Shown here: in pieces, positions 1-12,151 of the stretch | Position numbering within the stretch: position 1 is the stretch's first letter | Layout: each line of letters begins with the position of its first letter | Origin: Aselliscus stoliczkanus | Lineage: Eukaryota; Chordata; Mammalia; Chiroptera; Hipposideridae | Direction: 5' to 3' | DNA: 64,000 nucleotides | Assembly: GCA_033961575.1 (NCBI GenBank) | Contig: CM066738.1 | Span: forward strand, 73,021,478 to 73,085,477 | Program-made: the position numbers and the translations under genes | The notes under the pieces: model-generated | What the model saw: the letters and a program-made list of their open reading frames with translations, nothing else | Databases searched by the model: none | Told to the model about the DNA's origin: nothing

Positions 1-1143
1 TGATGACCAGCGGTTTGGCTGCTGACGTTAGTCTAACAGGCTGAGGGCACCAGTGAGGAGGGTGGGAGGCTTGTGAAGAGAACTGGGTTTTCTGTTCCTT
101 ATTTCAATCTCAGATCATTTTGAAGTGGCAACGAATAATAATGATTTCACTGTCTCTTATGTAAAACATAGCTATTTTAATTAATTTAGTGAAAGAAATA
201 TTTTTTTTCTTCTTAGTAGTCTTAGCCACAAAGTGCATACAGGAGTAGACTATTTTTATGTCTCTTTTTCTTTGTATTGATTTTAAATGCTTCTGAAAAA
301 ATTTTTTTTTTCACTAACAGGTAGACAAAAAAAGTAATCAGAATACTGATGGGACTAAAAAAACTTCCCATTTTCTTAAAAATCAACATAATTATGATCT
401 GAGAGGTTATAAGCAATGCAAAAGTTCAACTACTTAAAATATACTGTGTAAGCTTTCTTATACATTTTGCCATCTTAAAGAGTCAAGTCTGGTCTTATAG
501 AAAGGTTTTTTATTTTAAAAAAGAATTTAAAAATAAATACAAGTTATGATAATAGTTACCTAAATGACAGGACACTGACAGCAGATAGAAATTTTTTCTT
601 TTACACCACAAAGTAAAAACAAACAAACAAAAAATTCATTTAATAACATTAAGTTTAAATGTTTACAGTGCTTACAATAGACATTCCACGTTCAATAGGA
701 TTCTAGAGGTTAATAAAGGATGATATATTGCAAAATCTCCAGTGTTTTTGTACGTGCCAATATCAAGATACTGCAAAACAAGAATTTAACACAAATTGGC
801 CATAATAGTTGCCAATAGTTGTGTCTTGGATGCTTTCATCCTAAACCAAAGCCATATAAGTCTCTTCAGAGCTGCAAAGAAATGAACAAATACATAGGAA
901 TCACTTATTGCAACAGATTGAAGTTGCTACACTAAAGGAGTTATGTTCTGCATATTAAGAGAGAAGAATATAAATCATTTGAGAGAAGGACAAGAGCATG
1001 GCTTGTGAAATTCAAGCTTATATAGAAAGAGCTTCAATATAAATAACGTCTAAATAGAAATCGGGCATGAAAAATGGTAAAGGCAGAAAGTTTCCTTGGT
1101 GTGGAGATGTCTGCATACCCTTGAGATCACTTACGAATAGTCA
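1..1143. other. Intronic sequence, no gene recognised
   Basis: AT-rich DNA with short A and T runs and no convincing repeat or exon. The 64-residue minus-strand frame near 222-416 is low-complexity (I, L, F, K) and has no start context or family resemblance. If the gene assignment is right, this is part of the downstream intron. Confidence 0.6.
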
Positions 1144-1308
1144 TTTTTTTTTTTTTTTTTTTTTTGTCCCAGCTCAACTCAGAGCTAGGTCAAGGCCTCC
1201 ATTCTTGGTGTCTGCCACTGGCAGGGACTCTCAAGGTGGGCGTATTCCTCCAGAGTCATGGAAACCAAACCGGCATATTTTCATTGAAAAAAAAAAAAAA
1301 AAAAAAAA
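1144..1308. repeat. T22 tract and A22 tract facing each other across 121 bp
   Basis: A run of 22 T (1144-1165) is followed 121 bp later by a run of 22 A (1287-1308). The sequence between is moderately GC-rich and not a SINE I recognise. The two runs could pair as a stem. The 84- and 108-residue frames here merely translate the homopolymers. Confidence 0.85.
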
Positions 1309-1429
1309 GAAACCTTGTCCTCCAGAGCTTGACCTCACCCCCTTGGAGGATCCCTGGGGTGTGTCTCTTACCCTTCCCCATGCTGTACTCTGAGTCACTG
1401 AAAATACAAACCGCCTAATTTCATTATTG

Positions 1430-1506
1430 GGAGGAAGGAAGGAAGGAAGGAAGGAAGGAAGGAAGGAAGGAAGGGAGGGAAGGAGGAAGGGAGGAAAGGA
1501 GGGAGG
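1430..1506 (+). repeat. (GGAA)n microsatellite, degrading to a purine tract
   Basis: About ten uninterrupted GGAA units followed by imperfect GGGA, GGAGGA and GGAAA units. Long GGAA arrays can bind ETS-family factors, but nothing here shows that this one does. Confidence 0.95.
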
Positions 1507-4500
1507 TTGAGATGTCTGAGCTGTATAGGTTATTGGGTTCGCTTTTCTGGGTTGGAGAGGACAGATGCCGGGTGTCTGTCTCTACACTTCAATGAAGATC
1601 CAGAGAAGGGAAACAAGAAGTCGCTTAATAGGAGCCCTCTCTGTATTCTGAGTATTTTAAAAATCACAGACACCGTTTCTTTAGAACAGGAGACAAGCAG
1701 CAAGAGGGAAAGATGAACAGTAGACCAGAGAAGCACTCAGTGCCGAGAGACGTAGGCTCTGCGCACGGTTCGCTCCAGCCCTGGCTTCTGGCCATGCCAC
1801 AGAGCCGGTCCCGTCACTGCAGCACAAACGTGGACGCGCAGGAAGAAAATGCTGCCAGGCCCTGGGCAAGCAGCCTTCCCAGTGTACGTTTCTGCTCTTA
1901 GGTCCAGAGAAACCACTCCCCTTAGAACAAAGCAGTGGGTAATCTCACCAATTTTACACAGCAATTCACAGTCCCCAAAGTACTTTAATGCAATGACAGG
2001 TTATGAGAAAAAATATCTGTTCCAATGAAGGGAAAGTGTTTTACATAATCGAGGAGAACATCAGAGCAACATCGATGGGGGTGTGTGTGTGTGCGGGGGG
2101 GGTGATGACAGAAAAGGAAGTAGGGAGAGAAGAAAACTTCTGTAATCCCACTGAGAGCCATATTCTACTCTGCAAAAAGCCATCTCTTGGAGACCCCATG
2201 TCTAAATAACTGAAAATTGCAAACCATTAATCCCAGTTATGAACAGTTGTTTTACACGAGGGGGGTTTGTGTTTAAAAAAAAATCAAATCCACAACACAC
2301 CTTAAAGCTTAAAAGATCTATCTAGGTACGATACCTTAATAACTAGGTTTCAAAAAAAAAAAAAAAAAAAAAAACCCAAAACACTCTCTTTACTGTAAAG
2401 GGCCCCATTTGGAAGAAGTGTGTTCTATCTTTTTTTTCTCTTTTAAATGTGAAATTAAACTTAGAAAGCTAAAAAACAGATGAGGACTTTACAAATTCCC
2501 TTCTAGCACTATGTATTTCTTTTAAAATACGAGATGCCTTTCATTTTACAAGACTGGAATTCTCATTTTGGGCTTGGCACTCTAACAAATGATTAATTCA
2601 GCCTCCTTTCTGAGAGCTGACCACATTTACTGGTCAAATGGTTTAATCCTATTTAAAATGCAATCCAAGCAAAATATTTTTAAATAAAAATAAAAACCCA
2701 TGATCCTCCTGAAACTGTTCACCTTGGCCAAGTTACCCCATTTTTCTGTGATCTTGATGTGAATTTGAATATTTGCCCCATAACAATGATGAAGTTAAGC
2801 TTTGGAGGAAAGCCTGGGAGAATCTACCTTCCCAGGGTGGAAAAATTAAGTCCCCATCTCCAAAAGTTGTGCTGCAGACTGTCCTATCTTTTGGCACGGG
2901 CCATGTCTCATCTGTGCTTTGTAACCCTTTGTTGGCATTGGCAAAATGTTAAGTAGCAATGGTAATAAAAATAAAAACTGTCTATGAATGGAAGTTTTGT
3001 GAGATCTGTTGACTCAAAGATGTTAATCATTTTTACCAAGGCTTGCCTATTTATAGCCCTTTGTCTCAAACAAATTCTGACAAGCTTTTAAAACTAAGAA
3101 AAAGAGCCAGCAGGCAATTTTAAAAAGGAATGAAAAGAAAAAAAACACACACAAAAAACAAGCTTTCCACTAATTCACCACGTCATTAGAATCTCAAATT
3201 TAAATGGCAGTTACATTCAGTTTAAATGAGATATTTTCCAACCAGATGAAATAGTAGGCAATTGTGGCCTTGCAACAATGCAAGGCGGGAAGAAATAAAG
3301 AAAGATAAAGATTAAATGTGGCTGTTGCTTTCAACAGATGGTGACAGCACCACTGCAGCATGTTGTTTTTTCCTTTAGTTGAAGATTGCAAACATTTGTA
3401 ATCAATCATCACTGATTAACTAATTATATTACCCTTCCTTCTACCACTAGGGTTGGACCTTTACCTGGAAACACTATGGATAATCTGTATGCTCTTATTT
3501 TTCTGGAAGCATATTCCAGCACACATACAGTCGTGCAGTTACAGGCTGCAAACAGAATTCTACATTACCGTCCACCTTTAACCACTACTGCTTTTTTATT
3601 TTTATTTTTTTAAACAAAAGCAATTGGTTTCCAACAGGCTGGATAATAAGTCTTTTGACCTGCATTCTTCTTTGACCCATTAAGGTCATCCCCGCGCTCG
3701 GGCATATAGCTGACTTAGGAAATGCCTGCTAGCCCTACATTTCATCTCCTGCCCACTCAAAATAAAGCTTTCTTTAAATGTGTCTGTACGGGTCCCTGAA
3801 GGCCAAAGAGACATCCCTGTAGTGGGCAATGGAGGGACAGAAGCTTCTGCCTTTATTAATGAATGCAGACCATTATGAGTCTGGCTGGCTCCTTCCCTGT
3901 TCCCAGAAGCATATACTGTACGTGACTTAAAATGCTAGAATATTGACACAAAGCGAGCCGGGCACCCCTAAGGAAAATTACTCCTTGGATATAATGTAGG
4001 CTCGTAACAGCTATTAGAGTACAAAATAAAACCCTCCGGGATCAAACTGACATATACCACATTCTACCTAGTCCTCAAACATTAGAAGAATTTCTTTGTG
4101 AAGGCATTCTCAAGGACAGCATTAAACTGACTTTTGTAGCAATCTCCAACAGCATTTTGGCTTAGAGCTTTTAGTACTAAATCTCCGGTTTGAATCAATA
4201 TAAGTACTATATCTTCTACATTAATCAATACATTTGGTTCAATACGTGTTCTATTAAATTATACTTTCTAATCAAGATTTTTACATTTCCACCCTCTCTC
4301 TTTTTCATTTCCAACTTCTTTTGCTAGTAAAATAGTTTTAAAAGTGTATACAGATAATGATGACAGGATATGGGTTATTTCCCCCCATAGGTTAGAGAAA
4401 AAATTGTCACAACGCAAAGGGCAGCCTTTAAACGTCTTAATAAGGTTAATGGGATGTGAATGTAATAAATTAACATTTTCAAAGTCTGCACAATTACAAA

Positions 4501-5460
4501 AGTACTCATAGGTTTAAATTAATTAAAAGTGAATAGTTGAAGTTCTGGAAGCACCATTAGGAATGTTCTAAAAATTATACTGAAGACCCAAATCATCTAA
4601 AAGTACCAACTAGATCCCACTTTACCACACTGAAAAGCTTCTATTATCCACAAACTATACACTTCCTGGTAATTGTGTTTTCGTGGCCCTTAGCTGGTAA
4701 ACATCAGGAACATATATGTGAGTTGTTGTATTTTATTGAATATTCTTTAAAAGACAAATAGGTAAGATTTCCCAAAGTGTTATGAGAATCTAAGAAACAT
4801 ATTCATATAATGGATTTTTATATCCAGGGAAGTTGAGTCATAATTTTTACTTTGGTTGAATTGACTAAAATGAGGTTCTACTCCTTTATTTTGACAAAGC
4901 AATGGCATTTATGAAACTCTGTCATGATATGCTTTTGCTGCTCTCTTTAATGTCATGAATGTTGCATTTATGATCATGTTTGCACTGACAGAATTTCTTT
5001 TTATTTTTTCACATGTAATGTCATCACCATGAACTTAGAGACACTGACACATTTTCTTTTGACATTTAACAGTTCGCATGGGCTTGGCCTGACATCTCAA
5101 AGCATTTTCTGGATGACACTAAACTATACTAAAGCAAAAGGTGATATGGCATCATAAGTGATCAGAAAAATTCAAGATATTAAAGGCAAAATTGGACTAT
5201 AGTTTATTTGGTTTGTCCCTGTGTTGGAACAGAATTGTTCTATAGTTAATACTTCAGGCCAGTTTTAAATGGTTCTGGCAATGAAGTTTCCTTTCCACCT
5301 CCCATAGGAAATGATTTCACATTCTAATAAACCTCACTGACAGACATTTTTATTGTTGCTCTCTGGGCGTTCATGCTAAATAAGCCTAGAAAAGGGTGGT
5401 CTGAGATAACCCTGAAACATGTGGGCAGTAGCATGTTCATGAGTTTATGCTCAGAAGCCT
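1507..5460. other. Largely unique intronic sequence
   Basis: No exon seen. It holds a GT/G-rich stretch near 2083-2103, an A23 run at 2352-2374, and otherwise non-repetitive sequence. The block at about 3600-4060 is balanced in composition and free of recognisable transposons, like conserved non-coding elements of developmental genes, but conservation cannot be tested here. Confidence 0.5.
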
Positions 5461-5469
5461 CCCCCCACT

Positions 5470-5493
5470 CACACACACACACACACACACACA
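5470..5493 (+). repeat. (CA)n microsatellite
   Basis: About 12 CA units followed by a short GA-rich purine stretch (5496-5513). Confidence 0.95.
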
Positions 5494-5628
5494 AAGAGAG
5501 TGAAAGAGAGCGAGATCTCCAAAGACACCCCAAAGACAGTCCAGTAAGCTATGTCTTAGTCATTTTACAAAATACATGTCATTCAATTGCTTCATGATAG
5601 ATTCTAGACCAATGGGTTTGTCTTATGA

Positions 5629-5850
5629 GTAGATTTCACAGCTTCAGCACTACTGACACGTTGGGCTGGGAAATTCTTTTGGGGGGAGAGGGAGGCTGTC
5701 CTGTACACTGTAGGTGGTTTAGCAGTGTCCCTGGCCTCTATCGACAACATGCCAGTGGCACCTTCCCAGTTGTGACAACCAGAAATGTCTCCAGACATTG
5801 CCACGAATCCCCTGATAGGAAAAAGAAATCACCCCAATTGAGGACCATTG
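5629..5850 (-). mobile_element. MER20-like hAT-Charlie element
   Basis: The segment matches the reverse complement of MER20 from memory: a cttcagcactactgac start, tgtcctgtacactgtaggt, tagcagtgtccctggcctct, a gtgacaacca / aatgtctccagacattgcc core, and the end aattgaggaccattg, which is the hAT terminal repeat. The copy is clearly diverged, as expected for an element shared by placental mammals. It is non-coding. MER20 copies are reported as regulatory elements in placental mammals; nothing here tests that for this one. Confidence 0.8.
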
Positions 5851-5859
5851 CTTTACAGT

Positions 5860-8800
5860 GTTTTGAAAAGTAATGCTTATGTGGGCTACTTAGTTTTTAC
5901 TCTAAGAGATATCTCCCCCATCAAATTTTAAAAAAAGAAAGAAAAAAGAATAGCAAAAGGGAAGCATATATACCACATAGAACTATATTGCATGGCATTT
6001 TAAAATACAATCAGTGGGTGAGAGTGGGCAGGTCATAAACTGTGGAAAGGATTTTTTTGAGATATATAATAAATGGCATTGCTGGTGTGAAGAATTGAGT
6101 CTCTCTAAAAACATACACTCATTTAGCAATTTACTAAGACCTTGGATGTACTATCAATGAACAAAGGTGGTACATTTTATTGACAATTAAGGGTGCTTTA
6201 GGAATATCAGCAGTCTAATGAAGTAAAAAGGGACTCAAATATTAAACTCTGGAAATTAATATTTAGGGTATGGAAACAACTATCTACTTTGAAAGAATTG
6301 CAGAGTCACTATCCTCAACTTGCTGGTCTAGATTCAATAGCAAGAGTCAACTTATATTACTGTAAGTAATGCATCAGGGAACCAAAGAGGTGGTTTCAGA
6401 GCTGGGAGGATCTTGGTAGCATCTGGTCCAATATCTCATTTTATAGATGAAGAAATTAAGTCCCAGAGAGTTTAAGCCAATATTCAAGGTCTTATAGCTA
6501 CTCCAGTGGCTGAGGTGGCTTCAGTACCTATTGAGTGGCACTGGGTTGGGGCTGCTACAGACATGATATATGCTCTCTGTCATGGCACTCAGCAGCTCAG
6601 GGAGGGCAGGGAGCTATGGGCCACAGAGAAAGGGCCCCTCACCTCCTGTGCCAGGCTGTGGGCTTAGTTCCCAGAGAGTCACACTTACCTGGTGCTGGAG
6701 TGATGAGGAGGAGGAGGTGAGAAGGGCTCCAGAGGGGCGGAGCAAGCATGAGTCAGGCTGAGAGCCACAGAAAGCAGACACTGTTTAGGACTCAAAGTCA
6801 TCTCTGGGGCTGAAGATCCCTGGGGCGGGCAGGGAGGTGGGGAGACAATTCAAAAGGGCCTGTTTTCATTACAGGTGATCTTTTTTAACATCAATCCAAG
6901 CTGGAAAAGCCTATAGTGGTTAAAATGTCACAAGTATGCCTACGTTATTAGCCTAGCTTAGTCTAATGTGTGGCTTCCGAAGCCTACAAAGACTAAATTT
7001 TAAAATAATGCCATGTCCAAATTGCTAATTTAGATCAATTTCTAGTATTTTCACAGTTAAACACTACAGAGAACTAAAACAAGGCACTCTGGTCCACTAG
7101 CTTCGAAAGTACAAATACTGTGCTGATGGGTCATAAATGGGAAATGTTAACATCGTAACAACTTCATTTTTTATTAAGAACTTAAAAAAAGATAGTAAAA
7201 TTTCAGTCACTAGCTGACCCCCATTTGTTTTGCATAGCTGACAGGCTTAAAGGTTCCCTTCTTTGGAACCGGTATTGGCCTTCATTCTTTACTACACTGA
7301 GGAAAAAAAAAAGTGCCAATATGGAAGAATAGGCTGAAAAGAGCAAAATGGCACCTGGGAAATATATTAAAATATAATGTTTATTTTTAATAGAAAACTA
7401 TAAATTGAGGGAGACAACAGAAAATTTAAATTAAACTATACAAAGCCAGCAATAGTGAGAGCCAGGCTGGAGCTTCAAGATTCTGGAATTGCAGGATTCC
7501 AGCATATTGTGCGACAGAAGGCTTTGATAGGCAATACCATCTAGTAAGATATTCAGGGATTAAGGCGGTGCTTCACAGACAGATGTGTCCATGTGCCAGT
7601 TGTTGCTAAGCTTTAATTTTTCCCCCCTGTAATGTTTAATTTATCACACTGGCGCTTTCTAAACTAGAACATCTGTAAACAAGGTTAAGAATGACCTCCT
7701 TCCAATTTTACATCCGTGAACAGTGCCCCTTCTTCGTGTTCTAATTTTAGATTCCTTAAAGATAAATAAATCTGTGGGAGGAGGAAAAAGAAGGCTTATT
7801 TGATACTGTAATGTGTTCATCTTGGGCGCATACAAATTTCCTTTCTGCCTGGCTCTTGGTGCATACAACTGACTCCTTCCTGATGCTCATGCCATATTTA
7901 GACATCCCCTTCCCAGTCAAATGCAATTAAACAAACTTCTGCTAAATATTTAACAGACTTGTGTAGTAATTAGTGGCAAATAATGGGAGCTTAAATTGAT
8001 AATTGCTTAGAAATGTCCTCTTGCAAACATTACAAGTTTCCTGCGCCTCCTTTTTTTGTTAGATTTTGAATTCCAGGAGGGTTTTTTTCTGTTTATTTTT
8101 TTGTTTTTAGTAAAATATTTAGTTAGTGAAATTACCCATAGTCGTATTACTTGGCCCAAGACCTTGTAGTCAAGTTGGGTTGTTCTATCATCCGCTGCAA
8201 GATTCCACTGGCCTTACTTATTTCACTTCTATTTTTGAAATCCATTGAAATTTAAAGTTATGTACCTGACCGCTGTTGGTGCAGGGCATTGATTTAAAAA
8301 CTGACTGGCAGGCTTAGGATTTAAACTCTGGTCCACTAGATTCAAAAGGTCATCTGATTAGAATGGGAGAAGCACAAGGCATTGTAATTTATATTCAAAG
8401 GGTAACCTTTGTAGGAAGGAGGGAGAAAGGGCTCTTTCTGCTTTTCCTTTTGATACGGACAAGGATTCTCTTCAACCCAATCCCAATAATTATGAAAAAC
8501 AGTTTATTGAACTTGGGCAAAAAGCAAAAGAAATGCCACTTCCTTGTCATGCATTATTTCTTTTATTAAAAACACTGCCACACTCTTTAGGAGGTTAAAC
8601 TCACATTAACAGTCAGTCAAACATGTAATAAATCATCAAGAACAGAAAAATCTCTCCATCACAAGCAACGAAATGCTTGTCTACTAGGGAATTTGCTTTA
8701 GGAAATACACATAAAAAGAACAAGGCTGTGGAAGGGCGATGTATTGAGTTACATAATTTACATAATTAAACCGTGTAAGTATGAGCGCGTGTGGGCATGT

Positions 8801-9330
8801 GTGCACCTGTGTGCACCCAGGCCTGAGCTGGGTGTTGGTGTATGTGCTGTGGAGATGGGGCAAGGCTATGTATGGGCATGGCTTCTACAGGTAAAAGCTG
8901 GGGTGTTCGCCTTTGATCCTCTGTCCCTTCGGGCTCACAATCCGGTGTGCAGAATGCAATTAGAAGGAGCTCCAAGCAGCCCTGTTTTGAGTTCTAAGAA
9001 ATTCCTTTTAAAATGCAAATATTTCACAAATCCAATTCTATTTGGGTGTCTCTCACTTTAAATTTAAAAAAATCCTGGTTTCTGTGAGGAGAAAAATTTC
9101 ACACTCAACTTCGGTGCTCTTTTTCCTTGCTTGCTCTCTTTCCTTTCCCTTTCCCCTGCATGTTTGTGTGGACTGGAGAAAGTTTCAAGTCCTCTTTCTT
9201 TAACAATCTCCTGCCTCCCTGTCCCCTGAAATCAGCCCTGTTTATTAGCCAGTTCACACAAGCAAACAGAAGAAATCAGGAATGCTTAAGTACATCTCTT
9301 ATCCGTATGGAAACTTGCAAGGTCTTAACA
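5860..9330. other. Intronic sequence with one probable MIR relic
   Basis: Bases 6395-6530 resemble an old reverse-strand MIR (tctcattttatagatgaaga, then a cccagagagtttaag-like stretch). The rest shows no exon. A GC-richer, purine-rich patch lies at 6540-6850, where the short open frames are composition artefacts. The 8744-9061 frame runs through GT-rich sequence and resembles no family I know. Confidence 0.5.
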
Positions 9331-9414
9331 TATTGGTTTGTCAGAAAAGTCATAACGCTTTTTTGTAACAAAAAACAGAAAAACTACGTCATGACTTTTC
9401 CAACAATCCCAATA
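9331..9414. mobile_element. Mariner-type MITE (about 84 bp)
   Basis: Two ends form an inverted repeat: tattggtttgtcagaaaagt on the left, and cttttccaacaatcccaata on the right, whose reverse complement is tattgggattgttggaaaag. Both continue into related GTCATRACG sequence, and TA dinucleotides flank the unit. There is no coding capacity. It is related to the copy at 18891-18970, so a family is present. Confidence 0.75.
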
Positions 9415-12124
9415 TATTTGTATTCTCTCTTGTCCATCATCGCTTCTTGTCTCAGAATCTTTCAGGTCTGAAAACGGCAGAGCTGCCCCCACTCTCCTCC
9501 CAGCCAAGCAGAGCCTCTGTGTGCTTCAGAAGCCCACACTTGAAACTCCCACCTTTCTCCCACTTCCCAGGCACCTTTCCTGGCAATGCTTGTAGGTCTC
9601 TGGGGGACAGTGTCCTCACCCCTCGTGGTGCACAGAGCTACTAGAAAGATAGCCCTTTAATTCTCCCACACAAAGATGTGCTGTAGCTATGGTGAGGGTA
9701 ATCTATAACCCTTACATCCTTATATAATTTGCTACTCCAAATTAATTTTAATTCATTAGCATAAAGCAATATAATTTAAAAAATAACTCTTTAAAGTGAA
9801 GTATTTAACATGATCCTAGAAGAAAGACAGCTTTGACTAAGAGAGGGCCAGGCAGCAGGCATGGTGCATACTCATGCAAATTCAAAGGTGAGCTGTAAAC
9901 AAGTACACACAGCAACACTGCCGAGCATAAAGGGTCGGCAACAGGAGGCCTCATTCTAATCAGCCCTCAAAGGAACCTGCCAGCCAGAAGTGGCACTTAT
10001 TCTAATTTAAAGCCCTCATGCTTGCTTCAGTGTTGCAAAATTTATAAAAGAATAACTTCATTAAACCGCCTGGCACTTCAAACACAAATGCAAACCAGCC
10101 ACAACACAGAAGGAGCTGGACAAGAAGAGACATATTCCCAGGGAGTTGATATCTCCGAGATTAAAACAAAGTCTGCATTTGGGTGCTTCTCTCTCTGAGG
10201 ATGAGGTATGCCACACAACTTTCCTTCACCAAGGACTGCTGCCCCAGGGCCCTTTACTTCTGTCAGGAGGCCTGTTGCTCCTGTGAGTCTGCTTAATAAC
10301 GCTGAAAATCACTCAAAGTGGTTCGGCAAGCCATGTCACATGCAGAAATACATCTAGCAGTACATAAGTGAATGCTATTCAATGTTCCTTTCCCGGTCTG
10401 CAGAGGAGACTGACTCTGAACACACCACCATTACAGTTCTCATTTACTTGGGTATATATTTCAGACTCACATAAGTTGTTGAAAAACTAATGTAAAAAAT
10501 AAATTTTCCCCTTAACCTCGGTCCTCAAGAAAGCAAGCAATGATAAGGGTTAAGTGGAAACAATCTGCTGAAACCATGCATAGCACTGGAGAAAAGTTAT
10601 TGTCACATCCTAAAACACACATTTTTAAGGAAAATAATTCTTCTCTCCTGAATCAAAGAATCAAAGAAAAGCTACAGTAAAATAACTTCAGGCTAGATTC
10701 CTAAGCTACAGTGCAGTTTGTGTCAGAACACACATCATTTCATGCTGAACTGTCAGCATATTTTTCAAAATCATTTTTTTCAAATGCAATGAAAAGACAA
10801 ATTGTAGAAAAACGCCAAACCTCTCAGAAAGTATGTGTCACACACAAGTTGTACCGCGCACTGGGATCAAGACCCCAATAATGAATGACTCCTTTCCTGT
10901 TCAGTGTTTCTCATCACCCCAGTCCAAATTAGTGCTAAGATTCTGCTTCAAAGAGAATGGTCAGCATTCAAAAATATTGAAAATGGTACTCCTCGGATGA
11001 ATAAAAGGAAGCAACCTTAGGGTGAAATCCCATAAGGTGAATCTCCAAGGGCAATAACAAGACTGGGTATCCCCATTGTTTCTTGCTGTTGGTCAGAAGA
11101 CAGACCTATGATAGCATTCACACCGGGATAACTAGAGGACAGGTCGATACAGTAGATGTGAACATTAAAGTTATCGCCAAAAAATGCAGTGTGATGTGAT
11201 TCATATTATTTCTAGGAACAAATATTGAAATTACTTCTCTATCATCCTTATAAATGTGTTTTATAGTGCTGAAAGCTCTTTTACATTCACATAATGCAAT
11301 GTATCGGTGAAACTAAGTTGTATTATTTTTCTTCTCCGTGAATAAAATAAGACTAATCAGATGGAATGAATGAGCTAATTCAATTACAGGCAGCCTTTAT
11401 TATACAATAAAATATGGATTATTGATCTTGTGGAGTTGGCAGGGCAGGATGCAAATTCAATGAATGAAACCTGAAGATCTGAGCTTAAGCATGATTATTT
11501 TTAGTCATGCTTAAATCTGGTAGAACTGTTTTCACTTTTGAAAAGCCACCCAAAGAAAACAACATGCACTAATTAAAGCCAGTGCTTCAAAAGGGGACAA
11601 ATGAAAGGTTAACCCAGAGGGCTGGAAAGGGAGCATGAGAAGGCCCCCTTTATCCCTTGTTACATTCCCACAATGGATGGAGGAGAAGTGGGCAGGCTCT
11701 TTTGGCCTGTCTGTGGAATGGTAAGTGAAAACTTATTTGGTAGGCTTAAATTTACTTCATAGGCACCTTGCTACAGATTCAACTGGATTCAATCTCTTCC
11801 TGTAATAAGAATGAATGTATTGTGGCTGCACTTGGAGGTGGACTTGCTTGAAATACAACATTGGAGTGTCCCAGCAAAACCTTTTTGTCTTTCCTCTCTT
11901 AAAAAAAAATTCAATAATCAACCCTGGTTAGAAAGAAAGCATCTCGGAATATGAGGGTGACATGACAAGGAAAGCCTATGCAGCTAACACTACAGGGAAG
12001 AAAGGCAGTCAGTGTATCTTTATTCACACACCTTAGTTCCACCCTCCCATTTCCCCTTACAAATCTGCCTGAGGATCCTAAGGCATGCGGACTGCTATTT
12101 GTCCTCTGCTACAAAGTGCAGACC
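9415..12124. other. Unique intronic sequence, candidate conserved region
   Basis: No transposon or exon recognised. The blocks 9700-10420 and 11330-11700 have even composition and homeobox-like AT motifs (taattaaagc, ttcattagc). A perfect 10-bp stem-loop lies at 11485-11514. These are candidates for intronic enhancers of the zinc-finger gene, by inference only. Confidence 0.4.
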
Positions 12125-12151
12125 GGGGGTGGGGTGGGGTGGGGTGGGGTG
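12125..12151 (+). repeat. (GGGGT)n array, G-quadruplex motif
   Basis: Five consecutive runs of four or five G, each separated by a single T. This fits the standard G-quadruplex pattern with very short loops. It lies on the plus strand, which is the template strand for the minus-strand gene. Confidence 0.93.
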
